Below are positions 11,668 through 24,462 of a stretch of DNA of 64,000 nucleotides, piece after piece. The notes below the pieces were generated by a model. The model worked only from the letters and a program-made list of their open reading frames with translations, did not search any database and was not told the DNA's origin. Positions within the stretch are counted from its first letter, which is position 1; the number at the start of each line of letters is the position of its first letter. This DNA comes from Parasponia andersonii (taxonomy: Eukaryota; Streptophyta; Magnoliopsida; Rosales; Cannabaceae): positions 227,545 through 291,544 of the forward strand of contig JXTB01000379.1 of assembly GCA_002914805.1 (NCBI GenBank), read 5' to 3'. Both the position numbers and the translations under genes were made by a program.

Positions 11668-12435
11668 TGTTGATGGAGGTTTTATCAACAATAAATTTAT
11701 AAATAATTAAGAGATGTGGCTTGTGTAAATTGAAATAAATAATCAAAGCAAATAAGGAGAGAGGGATTTATAGTGGTTCGGCCCCGAAAAAGATGAGCCT
11801 AAGTCCACTGTTTTCTCACTATATTGATGAATATTCAAGGGTACAATACTCGAAAGCTATTGAAGAATGCTCAAGACTTAGACTACCCAAAGTTTGGAAT
11901 ACCCTAAGCGTGTATTTGCTATGACTTCTACTCTCTGTAACTTGTTTCTGCCCAGAATTTGTGATGATCCCTTCGGAACATAGAGCCCCCCTTTATATAG
12001 ATTGTAGTGACCTTATCCCCCTAGGTTCCTTATGTCTCTAGGATCCTAATTGAATAAACGGGTAACTATACAATTGGGTAATTATCCAATTAAGTAAACG
12101 GATAACTAGTTAATTATAAACAATATAATTGGATAACTATTCGAAAAGGATAACTTAGTTAATCGCAAATAGGAGTCTTCAGTTTCCCTTTCCTTGTAGG
12201 TTTCTTCCACAGCATTTACCTATTTCCCTCTTCTTGTAGGTTTCCTTTATAGTGTTCTCATGTTTCCCTTTTCCTATAGGTTTCCTGTTTGTTAAGGAAA
12301 ACTGGACGGAGAAGGTCGCACAAAAACCTGCAGAAGAGGTCGCATATAAGCATCACGGAGGAGGTCGCATATATCCTTCTTGGAGGAGGTCGCATATAAA
12401 ACTTATGCGACCTTAAGATTTTAAACCGCATAACA
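11668..12435 (-). mobile_element. Solo LTR, 768 bp, with 5-bp target-site duplication
   Basis: The element begins TGTTG and ends TAACA, giving the usual TG...CA LTR ends with short inverted termini. It is flanked on both sides by GTATG (11663-11667 and 12436-12440). On the minus strand there is a TATA box (CTATATAAAGGGGGG, near 11985-12000). It is followed downstream by the leader-like GGCCGAACCACTATAAATC, so the LTR points left. No internal region is attached, which fits loss by recombination between two LTRs. The superfamily is not certain. Confidence 0.85.
12308..12413. repeat. Four tandem GGAGGAGGTCGCATATA units plus hairpin
   Basis: Units start near 12308, 12333, 12357 and 12382 (period 24-25 bp), each with an AGGTCGCAT core. 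The last unit is followed by ATGCGACCTT (12405-12414), which pairs with AAGGTCGCAT-type sequence to form a short hairpin. On the LTR's own strand this sits in the upstream (U3) part, a common place for enhancer repeats. Confidence 0.8.
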
Positions 12436-12440
12436 GTATG

Positions 12441-12904
12441 CAATTATTATTCTCTCTTTAGCCATAATAAAATTTAGAAATTGAAATATAGTTTAATTTC
12501 TTACCGAAGTCATATTAGCATTGAACGTGGTAGTTGACCCTCAAACTTAATAATTCAACATAAAGAGTCAATAAGTATCCTAAACGTAAATCCTAGAGAC
12601 AGCCAATTGCCCCTCCAACTTTTTCAATTCTTAAATCTCCCATATGAATTTAAAAGAAGATTCAAGTTACGTCCCACTTAATAGGATTTTTAATATGATA
12701 CTTTGTCTCTACATATGGCCGTAACAAGAGATACAGTGATGTGATCTTTACATGCCTCTACATATGACCGTAACAAGAGATACATTAATGTGATCTTTAC
12801 AAATTCTCTAAGCACTTATCACATACATGCACTTAAGTAATTATTTTTATCACATGATGTATATTTTAAATAAATGAATTTGGCAACAAAATTACACCCA
12901 GTTT
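12441..12904. other. Intergenic DNA, no gene seen
   Basis: Contains a small direct repeat, CTCTACATATGRCCGTAACAAGAGATACA, at about 12707-12734 and 12757-12784. No coding or RNA gene was recognised. Confidence 0.5.
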
Positions 12905-13048
12905 GGAATTTTAAACTGTCAAAGTGGTCAAAGTGGTCGAAAACTTAGTCGGTGGTAACTACATTTTCGCTCCAATGTGATAATTGATAGACTCTAAGTT
13001 CGAACTCTCTCTCCCTTAGATAAATTAAAAAAAAAAAAAAAAAAAAAA
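12905..13048 (+). mobile_element. Possible tRNA-derived SINE (second family)
   Basis: A B-box-like AGTTCGAACTC lies about 50 bp after a weak A-box-like TAGTCGGTGG. The block ends in a run of about 22 A (13027-13048). No target-site duplication was found, so this is tentative. Confidence 0.4.
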
Positions 13049-15224
13049 CACTCTTGTTAAATTACGTTTTTTTCGTATAAAAAAAGAGTAATTTTATAAA
13101 GTATTAGCGTTGTCTACCACCAATAATAAATCTGTTTATTATTAAATAATTTAATTAATAAATTAAATTCTACTTAAATTTTATTTTAATTATAATTAAA
13201 TTTTATTTTAATTAATCATTATCAATCTGGCACTATTTTCAGTGCCGTACCAAAAAAGAAAAAGAACTGGAGAAGTTCTTCGATATTAATAATAACAACA
13301 ACGTCCACTCGCACAAAAGGACGCGTGTGTACTCGTATTCACCAGAGCAAGAGTCAAACAGTCAAAGCACACAGAAAAAGTATTAGGTGTAGTACACCGT
13401 ACCTTCACTTTAGATCCCAGCCGTCCGATCTTGATCGTGATTTGCGCAAAAGACAACAAGAACTCAACACGTGGGCCCACGGCCTCGGGAACATACGAGG
13501 AGTTGCATAAATTTCACGGCCAGCCAATCAAATTACCTTACTTAATTTGACTTAACAAAAGGATCAATAACCGTTGGATCAAATGGAATGACACCAAATT
13601 AGTTAATCCAATCATCTTATCCTCTTGACACGTCCACATCCGGAACGTGGGCCCCACTGATTTAGAATGGAGGCTACTGTATTACTTGCCGTGTGTGGAG
13701 GTTGATCCGATGTGAGTGACGTCGGACGATGGTGACTCAGATGCTTGGGTGGTCCCGCCCGTAGCGTAGACCGAGGGTTGGATACGAGATCCTTTAAGCC
13801 AATAGGAATTGGACACGTGAGGGATACGGAGCAAAGTGCGTTGGAAAAGATATTAACAAAATATTATTTGGGTACATAATTTGGTGTCTGATTTGCGGGT
13901 TAAGGTGACGTTGGGTCGGATGTGACAGCAATAGGGTGGATAGCGAGTGGTCTGATCTTCTGACCCACTTCATTATTACTAATATTTTCTTTTTGCTTAA
14001 CGTACGTATAATTTTCCTTTTAATTTTAGGCTAATAAAACCATATTTTCCCATATTTTTTATTATTATTATTACAATTTAAAAAGCAACCTCAAAATTCC
14101 CTTAACATTTTCTAGGATTTTTTTTTTCCAAAATAGTTCCAATTTGGTACATATTCATAATTCAATTTAGCTCAACACCAGCTACCCTGAGACTCCTTTT
14201 TAATGTTTTCTTTATTAAGAAAGTGATTCAAGTAATTTAAGCTAATAAGAAAGCGGACAATTGGGTCTGTGGTAGTATAATGGGATTTATGTTCCTTTGA
14301 CCAACTTGAAACAAGTATTTAGTGCTCTTACCATAAACTCAGTCCTGACGGAAAATTTCTCATTGAAAAATCACATCAAAAGCTCTCTTATACTCTTTCA
14401 TTTGGGCTGAAGTGTCAATCTTATATGTGTACTTCGCTGTTATGCTTTTGAAAAGAGAATAATCTTCTTTTACCTTTTCTCTTCCCCTAACCAACTTTTG
14501 TTTGAAAATTTAGTCCTAAAGAGTAAAGAATGAGGCTATTTGCTACGCAATTTGCCCATATTTTCTTGCACTTTACTTGACCCAACTTGCTACGAAAAAT
14601 AATACCTTTTAATCCCTTATCGGATTATCGGATAAAATTTGAGCACACCAAATTTAAAATTGGGTAACCCAAAAAAAAAAAAAAAAAAAAAAAAAAAGGA
14701 AAATTGGGACCAAAGTTGCTCTATCTGTACGGAGTGCCACAATAATCAAACAAAACAAACCAAGAGGGGTGCGAGTTACGGGGAGTTGTCAGAATAAATG
14801 TTTGATTAAGAAAAATTGCTAAGTGGAGCCTCACGTGCGAAAGGTGAGCGAGAGCGAAGACTGCACCGTATATGTTACAGTCACGAAGCCTGTCACATTA
14901 AACTCTTTACACAGCCCAAATCATCCAATAGAAAAGAACTGTCAGATTTCTCAGGCCACGGTTGAAAACCTCACAGTGCGTTCAAGCTGACCCACTCGCT
15001 GTTTCTGGCGCGTGCGGTGACGCATTAAGTTTGCACCAGGTCAGAGTGCTTCGCAGTCGCTCTTACCATGAAGTGCTCTGCTTTTTGCTTAAATGCTATG
15101 GCTTTTTAAATCAGAAGCAGCAAACCCAATAAAGCTAAAACCGAACTTAACCCAAAACCAAACGAGAAAAGAAAAGAAGAAAAAAAGAAAAGAAAATCAG
15201 AGTTTCAGAGAGAAAAAAAAAAAA
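13049..15224 (+). promoter_or_regulatory. Upstream region and leader of the SPATULA-like gene
   Basis: More GC-rich than the intergenic DNA before it. It holds three perfect CACGTG G-boxes at 13468-13473, 13814-13819 and 14832-14837. G-boxes are the target of the bHLH family to which the downstream gene belongs and of bZIP factors, so self-regulation or light/PIF-type input is possible (inference). The leader just before the start codon (about 15165-15224) is a long A/G tract. An in-frame ATG at 15093 is not separated from the main start by a stop. Confidence 0.5.
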
Positions 15225-18200
15225 ATGGGATATATGTGTGAGAAAAATATATGTTCTCCTTCAGCACCAGACGAAATCTCGCTTTTCTTACAGCAGATTT
15301 TGGTACGGTCGGATTCGTCGTCGTCTTCGGCGGCGGCGGCGGCCAAGAGGGATCAGTTCTCGGTATCGTCGCCGGCAATGGTGGGACCCTGCGGAGGCTC
15401 ACATGCCTCGCAGGACAATCTGAGCCGTCTGTGCAGGTCGCAGATGGTTGGAGATGGGATCTCGGCCATTGATTCTTCGGGGGCTTTGTTTTTGGCCAAT
15501 ACTAGCGGCGTGGCAGCTACTACTAACGTGTCATCGTCTTCGGTTGGAGCGAGTGAGAATGAGAACGACGAGTATGATTGTGAAAGTGAGGTACTGGATT
15601 TGTTTTCTCAGTTTGGTTGCTGGGAAAGACGTAGGAGAAGTTAATCAAATTAAAGTTACAATTTAATTCTTTGTTTTTTAAAAAAACATTTCATTTTGAC
15701 TACTGATCTAGAGTAAGAAAAAGAATCAGCATGTCATTTTCCTCTTTTTACCATTTTTTTTTATAAAAAAAAATTATAAGGACGTATTTACGTTTTAGTT
15801 ATTTGATTTTGAGCTGAAATTATTAATTTATTTCTAAATGTAGGAGGGTCTCGAAGCATTGGTGGAAGAGGTTCCTTCAAAGACTATGATTGGTCGAGGT
15901 TCCACAAAGCGAAGCAGAGCCGCAGAAGTTCATAACTTGTCTGAAAAGGTTGTTCTTTTAGTTTGAGGCTAACCCCTTTTGGTTTTTCCATTCCTAATAT
16001 CCATTCAATTTATTTATTGGGTTTTTATGTATGGGAATGGGATTGTTTGGGCAGAGAAGGAGGAGTAGGATTAATGAGAAAATGAAGGCATTGCAGAATC
16101 TGATTCCAAATTCTAACAAGGTAAACTATGCATACAACCCTGAGAGTCAATGAGCTTGATAAGGTATGTTATATGAGTTTTATCTTGGTAGTGATTGAAC
16201 AATTTGGTTACGTTTATGCAATAGACGGACAAGGCTTCGATGCTGGATGAAGCCATTGAGTACCTCAAACAGCTTCAACTCCAAGTACAGGTTCGTGGTT
16301 ATCATGCTTACTTTAGAAATCTTGTTTTTTGGGTCCATACGAAAATATTGAGAAGCTTATGTATCAATTATGCAAATAAAATCAGTTAACAGTTCGCGAC
16401 TTGTTTTTGTTCTTAGTCCGACGTAGGAAATTAGAGGACTTTGAAGCCACCTTTTGAACTAAATTAGCAGGCTTTCCTGCTACTTAAAACCAACTGCACG
16501 TTTCCAGTAGTAGGAAAGTAACCTTTGAAAGAAGAAAGAAGGAAAATATATCTGTATTTAAGAAAATATATCTGTATTTAACTAGTTTTCTTGTCACCGT
16601 GTGCGAAGTCTTGTGTTAAACAATGTGGTGCACTTGTTAATGCCTTTGCACCAGAATTGAATACATTTGATCAACATTTGACTCTAGAGATTTCTTATGA
16701 TCGATAAGGAGAATGCGTGACTATCTGGTTCTCGTGAAATTTAATGGAAGATTTGTAAAAAGCAACAAACTTCGTTTTAGATGGACACTAGATTTGAAAT
16801 GTTATTTCTACTGGCTTTCAAGTCATGCGTTTGTGCTATGCTGTCAGGGGAAAATTTCTTGCTCCTTTACAATATAAGTGGGTGTCAAAACTCTAGGAAA
16901 GCTCATGTGTGAGAGGATCCTCTCTGCCTCATGGCAGCACTTTATATCATACCTCATATTGCCATTAGCCAAACCATGTCCTTTCAGGAAACTCCTCCGG
17001 TCCTCCACGAGGTTGCCATGCCTTTAAGGATTCGAGATGAGCCCCTTTGGTTGCCTTGAACGATAAATTAATAACAAAGTAGATAAATAATAGAGAGAGA
17101 GAGGGAGAGAGCTTAGCGAGAGAACTTTCAAAAAATCCAATATTTCTTGGCTTTCTACATTGATTGTCTAGATTGTTGGATTTAAAAATAATTTTCACAG
17201 TGATAGATTGACTTAGAAACATTAAAAAATTTTCTTAAAATAATTGACTATATCAGTGCATAATATTAATAGCAAATAAGAATATATAAAAAGAATAGAT
17301 CTAATATCTCTTGTAGCTTATCAGCGGATCCTAGTTGTACTATCTTATAAACCACGATCTTTCAATCCAAATCTCAAGTACAACTAAATGAACGTGTAGG
17401 CGTTGCGTATAATTTCTTAAAACTCACACTTTAGGCTCTTACAATATTTTCAACACATGAGATTGCAAGAGTTTATTTTACAGAGAATAAGAAGACTTTT
17501 TTTTTTTTCCCTAATTTATAAAGGCTCTGTAGAAAGTAATACGTAGTATACTTCTGCTAGGATTTCACTTTATATATATATATATATTTATTAAACTATT
17601 TAACAAATAAATATATTAATCAAATTAATATATATATATATACATATATATATATAACTTGAAAACAACATTAAATCCGTTTGTTTTTGTTAACCGTAGA
17701 GTTATATATATATATATTTAATTAATCTAATTAATTAATATATATATCTAACAAAATTTTAGTCAATTTTCTAATTTTTATTTATCTAATTATCTGATAA
17801 CTAGATATTTTTAAATTCAAAATTTAAACAAATTAGGAAACTTATCTCTATATAAATATAAATTAATTAATAATAATTATTAATTACATATAGATAAACT
17901 ATTTATCCAGACAAAGTGTGCAATAACAGAAATAATGTAATATACAGTATGGTGTTTGTAAGATGTGGAATTGGGGATGTAATTCAAGCTTTAATAAATT
18001 ATGACAATTAATTAAACTCTTTAATTAATTTTTCTAATTTATTAATTCTAGTATTATTCCACTAAAAATTCAGAATTATACTCTTAAAATTATAGAATTA
18101 ATTTACTCAAAAAACAACAAATAGTCCATTGATTTAATCATAATATGTAGTTTAATCTTCCATAGACAATTCATAATTAGAGGTAGGTCATGTTCCGTTT

Positions 18201-20948
18201 ACCTCTCTAATTATATCCTTATTCTTTTGTACCATTGAATCTTTAATGAACAATTAATTTATAAATCTATTATAAATTAAGTACTCAAGTTGTTCAAGTC
18301 CTGAATCAATATACAAAGGAATCATCTCTCTAGCTTTCTAATAGAAGGAATGGATTCCATATCTGTAAGTTATATTCCTAGATACTCATCTCATCATGCT
18401 TAAAAGATATAAGAATTTTGATTTGTTTTAAAAAAACAAACCTTTAACGAATATGTTAAAGAATATAATGTTATAAATAGGAGTCTATAATTACTCAGGA
18501 TTAAGATTAATCTACATATGATACATTATTTGAATTAGAATTTATGTGAGATTTAAATTATGTCTGATTTAGTCCTATATAATCAAATTATATAAAGAAT
18601 CTCCATTGTGATGTTATTAATAATCTAGATAAAATTATTACATTCTCAATATTAATGGACCTTACTAATAATACTTAATTAAATATCCTAAATTTTAATT
18701 AATTATTATGGACTATATTTAGTTTATTATCCATAAATTTAATCCTCATATATATAACACTTATATACTAAATTTGTAGTCACATAAATAAACTAGGGAT
18801 TTTATGATATTTAAAGACATACAAATTATGCACAAATAGAAAAATGTCATTTTCAACAAATATATAATTAATATACATGTTTTTAGGGTACAAACTCTAA
18901 CATAGATGACTAGATTGATGTTATACAGCTGGAGTTGAAAACGGCTATGTATAAATATATTGATGATACTGCAAACTATAATCAAGAAATCATGTTAGTA
19001 AGACTTACTGAGATTGTTGTGACAGGTGGCAGAATATCTATTAAGGATGACCATAGCCTAGTGTTTTTACTTTTGTTTACTTTGTTTTGGCCTAATGGTC
19101 TTCAACCTTTACAAACAGATGCTCGTTTCGATTGCAGTGGAGTGCTAGATTAGAGAATTGCATCGCCTTTTCTTGTTCCCAGAGTTGGTTTAATTCTGTA
19201 ATCATTATAGTGTATGTAAGTTCTCTTATCTAGGCGAAGACTGCTTTAAGGAATGATAGTATAAAGACATAATGTAAGATTTAGGACAAACCGGTGCTAA
19301 TGATTAAATAATGATAGAATGGCAAAGCTACAACAAAGGAATAAAAACAATGTTGAACCCATATTATAGAACAACTCAACTTTTGTTACAAGTATGACTT
19401 GTTAATTGTTATTCAATAAAGAGCCTAGGTGACAAAACACATCGATCCAATAATCAAACATAATAAGGCACCACCAAATACGGCATGCTAAGTAAGCACT
19501 CAGAGACACATTGCTAGCACTCCAAGAGAACTTATCTCTGATGCGTGCAACACTCAGTTGCTCTCACTGCTCACCATTTTAGCTTGGTTTCAAATTTTTG
19601 GGATGATGGGCTCCATCTATTGAGCAGAAAAGATAGCCAACCTGCTGAACAAGTGTACGTGAGGAAGGAAGGGTACAAGTAAGAAAATATAAAACCACAA
19701 TTTTTTATTCATATAAGCTATAGGCTCCTAGAAGAAAGGGCACGGCTATATGTTGATGTTGGTATTGATCCTTTAATGCATTTTAAGGGAATTGACTAGC
19801 ATTATGTAGTAAGGTCATCATACATTACAGATTGTTCTCAGCTAGTTTCTCATCTCATTCTGACACCATGTTGAGAAGAGCTACTAATACATGACATTTT
19901 GTGATTAGAAGATTGTATTGTGGAATTCCTTTATGATAGAATTTGATGAAAACAAAAGAGTGAGATTATGCTAACAAGTTCTATTTTGATTTCTTACATT
20001 GTGATTCTCATTTCAGATGCTAGCAATGAGAAATGGATTGAGTTTGCATCCCGTAAGTCTAGCTGGAGCCCAGCAGCCTGCCCAATTCTCCCAGATGAGA
20101 ATGGACTTTGGTGAGGAAAACGGGTCTCTGCATCCGAACATGACAGGCATAATTCCTGTGAATCAGGAAACCTCAACCCAAAGTCTATTTTCTCTACCCA
20201 ACCAACGCACCTCCTCTAACCAGCGGCTGGTACCAGACATGTTAAACACAATCAACTCAGAAACCACACTTGGGCTGGAATCACAAGTCCAGGGTCACCT
20301 TGGAGCCTTTCAATTGCAAACATCTGCTCCGGTTAGTTACTTTATGATCATTATGATTCATGAATCATGCATCCAAGTTTAACTAACTAAACCAGTTATA
20401 TCCTTGCCATTTACAGGAAATCTCCGAGGAAAACAGAATCCAGCATCAACAAACAAACCTAAATCGGTCAGAGGCAAGTCCTTTGGGTATGTTACCTGGC
20501 CTAAATCTTTTATTCCCTACTCTTTCCTCGGTGATTTAGTTTATAAGTATGGAAACTGGATATAGAAATGGGATCTCTAGAACTGCTTTTGCCTTGTTTT
20601 AATCCACCCTTTTTTGTTTCATATGTTTTGTTTATGAAGAATTTGAAATGGGAGCCATGGCCACTGTGGCGTCGTTCAATAGACAAGCATCTGATATAAA
20701 GGGCAATGATTCTTTAGAAACATGCACCATTGAAGGGGACTGGTCAGAAGGTGGGCTACTTAAGGCTATCGAGCAGAGCCTACTACTTCCCTCCCATTTG
20801 AATAGGTAACTAGACTTTTATGTATGAGTATTCCCTTGATTGTTGGTGTGCAAATTTAAATTTGAGCTGAATTTTGGATTCTACCAGCATGCGGACAGGA
20901 AGGAGTGCCGAAAATGAAAACATCAAGATTGAAAGAGCAAACCTTTGA
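15225..20948 (+). CDS. SPT: SPATULA-like bHLH transcription factor
   Basis: Eight exons join in frame to about 404 residues: 15225-15590, 15844-15948, 16055-16120, 16225-16290, 20017-20331, 20417-20486, 20640-20805 and 20888-20948, all with GT-AG introns. The N-terminal helix DEISLFLQQIL and the motif SSSVGASENENDEYDCESE match SPATULA. The basic region (AAEVHNLSEKRRRSRINEKM, about residues 147-167) has the His-Glu-Arg pattern for G-box DNA. The helix-loop-helix runs to QLQLQVQ near 201, followed by MLAMRNGLSLHP as in SPT. Arabidopsis SPT acts in carpel margin, fruit and seedling growth in the nucleus. ALCATRAZ is the close alternative, but the acidic N-terminal motif favours SPT. The 15225 ATG has a strong context (AAAAATGG); an in-frame ATG at 15093 would add 44 mostly basic residues. 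Confidence 0.93.
17174..18902 (-). mobile_element. Solo LTR, 1.73 kb, inside SPT intron 4
   Basis: Begins TGTTGGA and ends TCTAACA (near-perfect inverted ends). It is flanked by TAGAT at 17169-17173 and 18903-18907, a 5-bp target-site duplication. It is AT-rich with several TA microsatellites. On the minus strand it starts TGTTAGAGTTTGTACCC, a beginning I associate with plant copia LTRs, so it probably points against the host gene. No internal region is present. It makes up almost half of the 3.7-kb intron (16291-20016). Confidence 0.85.
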
Positions 20949-21296
20949 CTCCCCAACTTTTTGGATTTAGTATAGCTATATCTACCAGCTTCTGCAATCC
21001 ATGCAACTGAGTCTCAGACGGCATGTTAAAATATTATGGCCTGCTTCTAAGATGAACTTCAATTTAGTAGACCTTTCTTTTGAATGCTTGAACATAGGCA
21101 AAGCTTGTTAAATAGCTTGTAAAAGTAAATATGACTGCTTTTTTTTAACTCCTTTTTACTCTTTAGGTGGTCAAGTCGATATTAACATGTCCTATCTTGT
21201 TTTTCACATTATGATTAATTCATGTGAAAACCCTTTCTACGATATCAGGCATAGTAGTTCTTAAGCTAAATGGTGTGCATCAGTGTTCATTTTCTG

Positions 21297-21345
<49 letters not shown>

Positions 21346-22009
21346 CCTAATCCAATGGTATTTCTTTTTCTTACTTATCTATAAATATTTTTATTTTAAT
21401 TGTCGGATCATTTTTTAAACGGCTACTATAATCTGAACCATTTAAAAAAATAATAATAAAAATATATATATATATATTTATATATATACTAGTATTAAAC
21501 GCATGTGGCTATGGTTGCAACAAAGCTTGTATATAAACAAATTTAATTACTGACTCAATTTATATACTACCTTTAAAAAGTGATAAAATTAAAAAAATAA
21601 GAAGCTATAAAATAAGTCATGTAAACACCATATACGCATAATTTTCTAAGTTATTGGGGGGCTTTGAGCAGAATGACCGAATTTTTTTATCACTTTTTAA
21701 AAATGAGCATTTTTCAAATATTAATAAAAAATTGGTGAATTTTGAAACGTATTTGATAAATAACCGGTTTCATGTTTAATAGATCAATAAAAGATTGATT
21801 TATTTTGTATAAAATTGATTTAATTTTTTAAAAAAATTTATTTATCAAAATAAAATTATAAAATGACTGTTTATTAAATAGGAGTAAAAAACGCTCATTT
21901 TTTAAATTGATCTAGAAAAAAAAAAAGACATTTCTTATAAATAATCTAGTTATTACAGTTTGGAAGCCCAAACAAACTTATTGGGCTAAGCATCTAGAAC
22001 GGAGAGCCA
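20949..22009. other. SPT 3' region and following AT-rich DNA
   Basis: The first part presumably holds the SPT 3' UTR; no standard AATAAA is obvious close to the stop. AT-rich repeat DNA follows with the (TA)20 microsatellite at 21301-21340. No further gene is seen. Confidence 0.5.
21299..21490. repeat. (TA)20 microsatellite with MITE-like flank (copy B)
   Basis: Twenty TA units (21301-21340) are followed by T-rich DNA, a degenerate core TGTCGGATC...AACGGCTACTATAAT, then an A-rich complement of the T-rich part. The layout resembles 5985-6130 and 25630-25800. Confidence 0.45.
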
Positions 22010-22390
22010 ATAAAAAAATGGGTTAAGTTGGTAATTATCATTTCAAATATTTAACTATACCACCGCCATTAAATTATATCGCTTTTGAGAGAGAATTAGT
22101 CAATAATTCATCAAGAATCATTCAAGATCACTACCAACGCCAAGAATTTGTTAAGATTATTAAGAATTCATCAAGAACCTATCAAAATTATTAAGAATCC
22201 ATTAAGATTATCAAGAATCCGTCGAAAATTGATCAAGAATCGGTCAAGATCGTCACTGACGTAAAGAATAATTCAAGAATCTATTAAGAACGTCAAGAAT
22301 ACGTTAAGAATTTATTTTTGAAAAAATAGTATGATGGTAGATTTAATTAACGAAGAAAAAAAGTTGCATTCAGCTGATTTATTCTAAAAA
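22010..22390. repeat. Dispersed repeat with TCAAGAATC array (copy 2)
   Basis: Same order of parts as 10525-10780: AAATGGGTTAAGTTGG, AATATTTAACTA, GAGAGAATTAG, then a longer array of about 20-bp units built on TCAAGAATC and TTAAGAATC, then ATTTAATTAACGAAGAAAAA and TTTATTCT. The array is longer here than in copy 1, consistent with slippage. Confidence 0.75.
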
Positions 22391-24462
22391 AATAACAAAA
22401 GATAATCGTATAAAATTAGACAATATATGTCCACTGAATTCCAGAATATTCTCGTGTATGAAAGGCTAAAAAAACAAAAATAAATTAATACATTTTAATG
22501 CTTCCCTTCACATTAAAGATGATAGTGAAGTGACATATATATATATTAAAATGAAATAAAAGAAAGAAAAAAAAAAGAATTGATGCCAAATTGCCATTTA
22601 GTAAAAATTCATTAATAAAAATTCTAAGCACATAATCACATCCCTTAGTCATATCTACAGAATAAATAAAAAAGGCACAGAACTTACTACAAATTTATTA
22701 TAAACTCAATCCATTATAGATTAAAACTCACTCTTGTTTCATAATAATCAATAAAATAATAAAAAAATTACAAAGAGAAAAGAAAAACTAACCTATATTA
22801 TTCTGGCTTGGAAGATATAGAAAAATACCGATGAAGAAGAAAGCTGTTCTTTAAAACAAAGCTCATACCAATCTCGAGTAAAATTGCAAAAGAAAGATAT
22901 AAAGTTGGATTAAAAAAAATGAAAAAGAAAACAAATCTTAAGAAGTCGGCAATCAGAGCGATAAGATTGAAGAACTAATTGGGTCAATGCCTTTCTCCAA
23001 ATCCCACTTTCAAAATTTGATCTTCTCTTTTTTTTTTTTATTCTTATTTATCTATTTTGCTGACATGGTGTGTAAAATCCTAAAATACTCAAGTGAATCG
23101 ATTAGACTTAATTGAGATGTCGACTGGTTCAGTCAAACTCGATTAGATCCAATCGAGACTCTATTTAAGTAATTATTGCCAAAACACTTTAGTAGATTGT
23201 TGGAATAAATTGGGAAGGATGAATACCCAAAAAAAAAAAAAAAGAATATTCATGGAAAGTTGAACTACATTGAGCATGGAAAGTCTCTAAACAACTTGAG
23301 GTTCCCCAACCATGAATAGATTGATATCAGTATTGTAACTTCTCGTTGGATAAGAAGTGTAAGTGATGATAGTGAACCACATCCCTCTACACGTAGCTAA
23401 ATCGTTTGGGTTTTGGAGCACAATCATATTAGAGGACACTTTCTCATAGATGTGACCCCAATAGACTGGGGACCAAAACATGATTAACCAGAAACAAAAG
23501 TAAGTATATGGAGTCAAATGCCATATGGGGAAAGTGTGGCTCTGCTTTCTCTGAGGAAGCTAAGTTAAAGTAGAAGCTCACTTTGTAGAACCGGCACGTC
23601 TCTCTGCCTAATCCCATTTGGACCCTTTAACAAGATAGACATCAATTATCCATCATTAATAGTTACATTCTAAGTAGATACCTTTAAAAGTACAACATGA
23701 ACTCCAATCGGTATATACACGTTTAAGTCGCGTATGTATCTAAGCAATTCGTTGATCCTCGAAAATGATGAGAAGGAGCTTAGCAGTTTCTTGCCAATGC
23801 CATGCTAAGAATCACATGGTTTCATTAGCTGCTATTAAAGAGAAAAACCCAAGACCAAAACATTACAAGTGCCACTAGGAGGACATGTCATGGAGTGCCT
23901 TGTGCTGTGTTGAGGCTTTTTGTTTTGTTTTTTTTTTTTCCCCATTATTCTAAAGCTTAAAAAAGAGAAAAAAACCCACTTGAAATGCATATTTGTGGAA
24001 ATTATGAGGCACATGTTTCGCAGTTTGCGTGTCAAAATGTAAAACATTATCACCAAGACAAGCTTTTCGAGTCAATTTCAAACTGTGAAATGTCAAGTGT
24101 CAACAAAAACAAATAAAATACGGGCGAATCACGGGCTGCCACGTGGACTAGCTAATTGACATTTTAGATAAAATTAAAGAGCAAAGATATTACTAGAGAC
24201 CATTTCAGTTTCAAATTTCCCTGCTCAACACGGGTAAAACTTGCGTCTAAGACGGGTCTTGGTCAATGTAGTCATACATCTTACTTCCTTAGTCGAAGTG
24301 ACTTTTGAAGTGCGTTAAGGACGGGACAGAAATGAATTCTATCAAAACAACAAGGAATTAAATCGTAATTTCAAAAAACAAAAAAAAAACGAAAACTGAA
24401 GAAACTGAATTACAGAGTCTTTGTGGCCAAAAATATTAGTAGGGAAAAGAATAAAAGGAAAA
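22391..24462. other. AT-rich intergenic DNA, no gene seen
   Basis: No coding gene or bounded element was recognised. Isolated 70-80-codon frames show no domain. Confidence 0.5.

Noticed and set aside
16965-17222. 85-codon minus-strand frame in SPT intron 4
   Set aside because: Crosses the solo-LTR boundary and a GA microsatellite; no domain.
22010-22390. CRISPR-like array of TCAAGAATC units
   Set aside because: Units are degenerate and spacers are not unique; it is a minisatellite inside a dispersed plant repeat.
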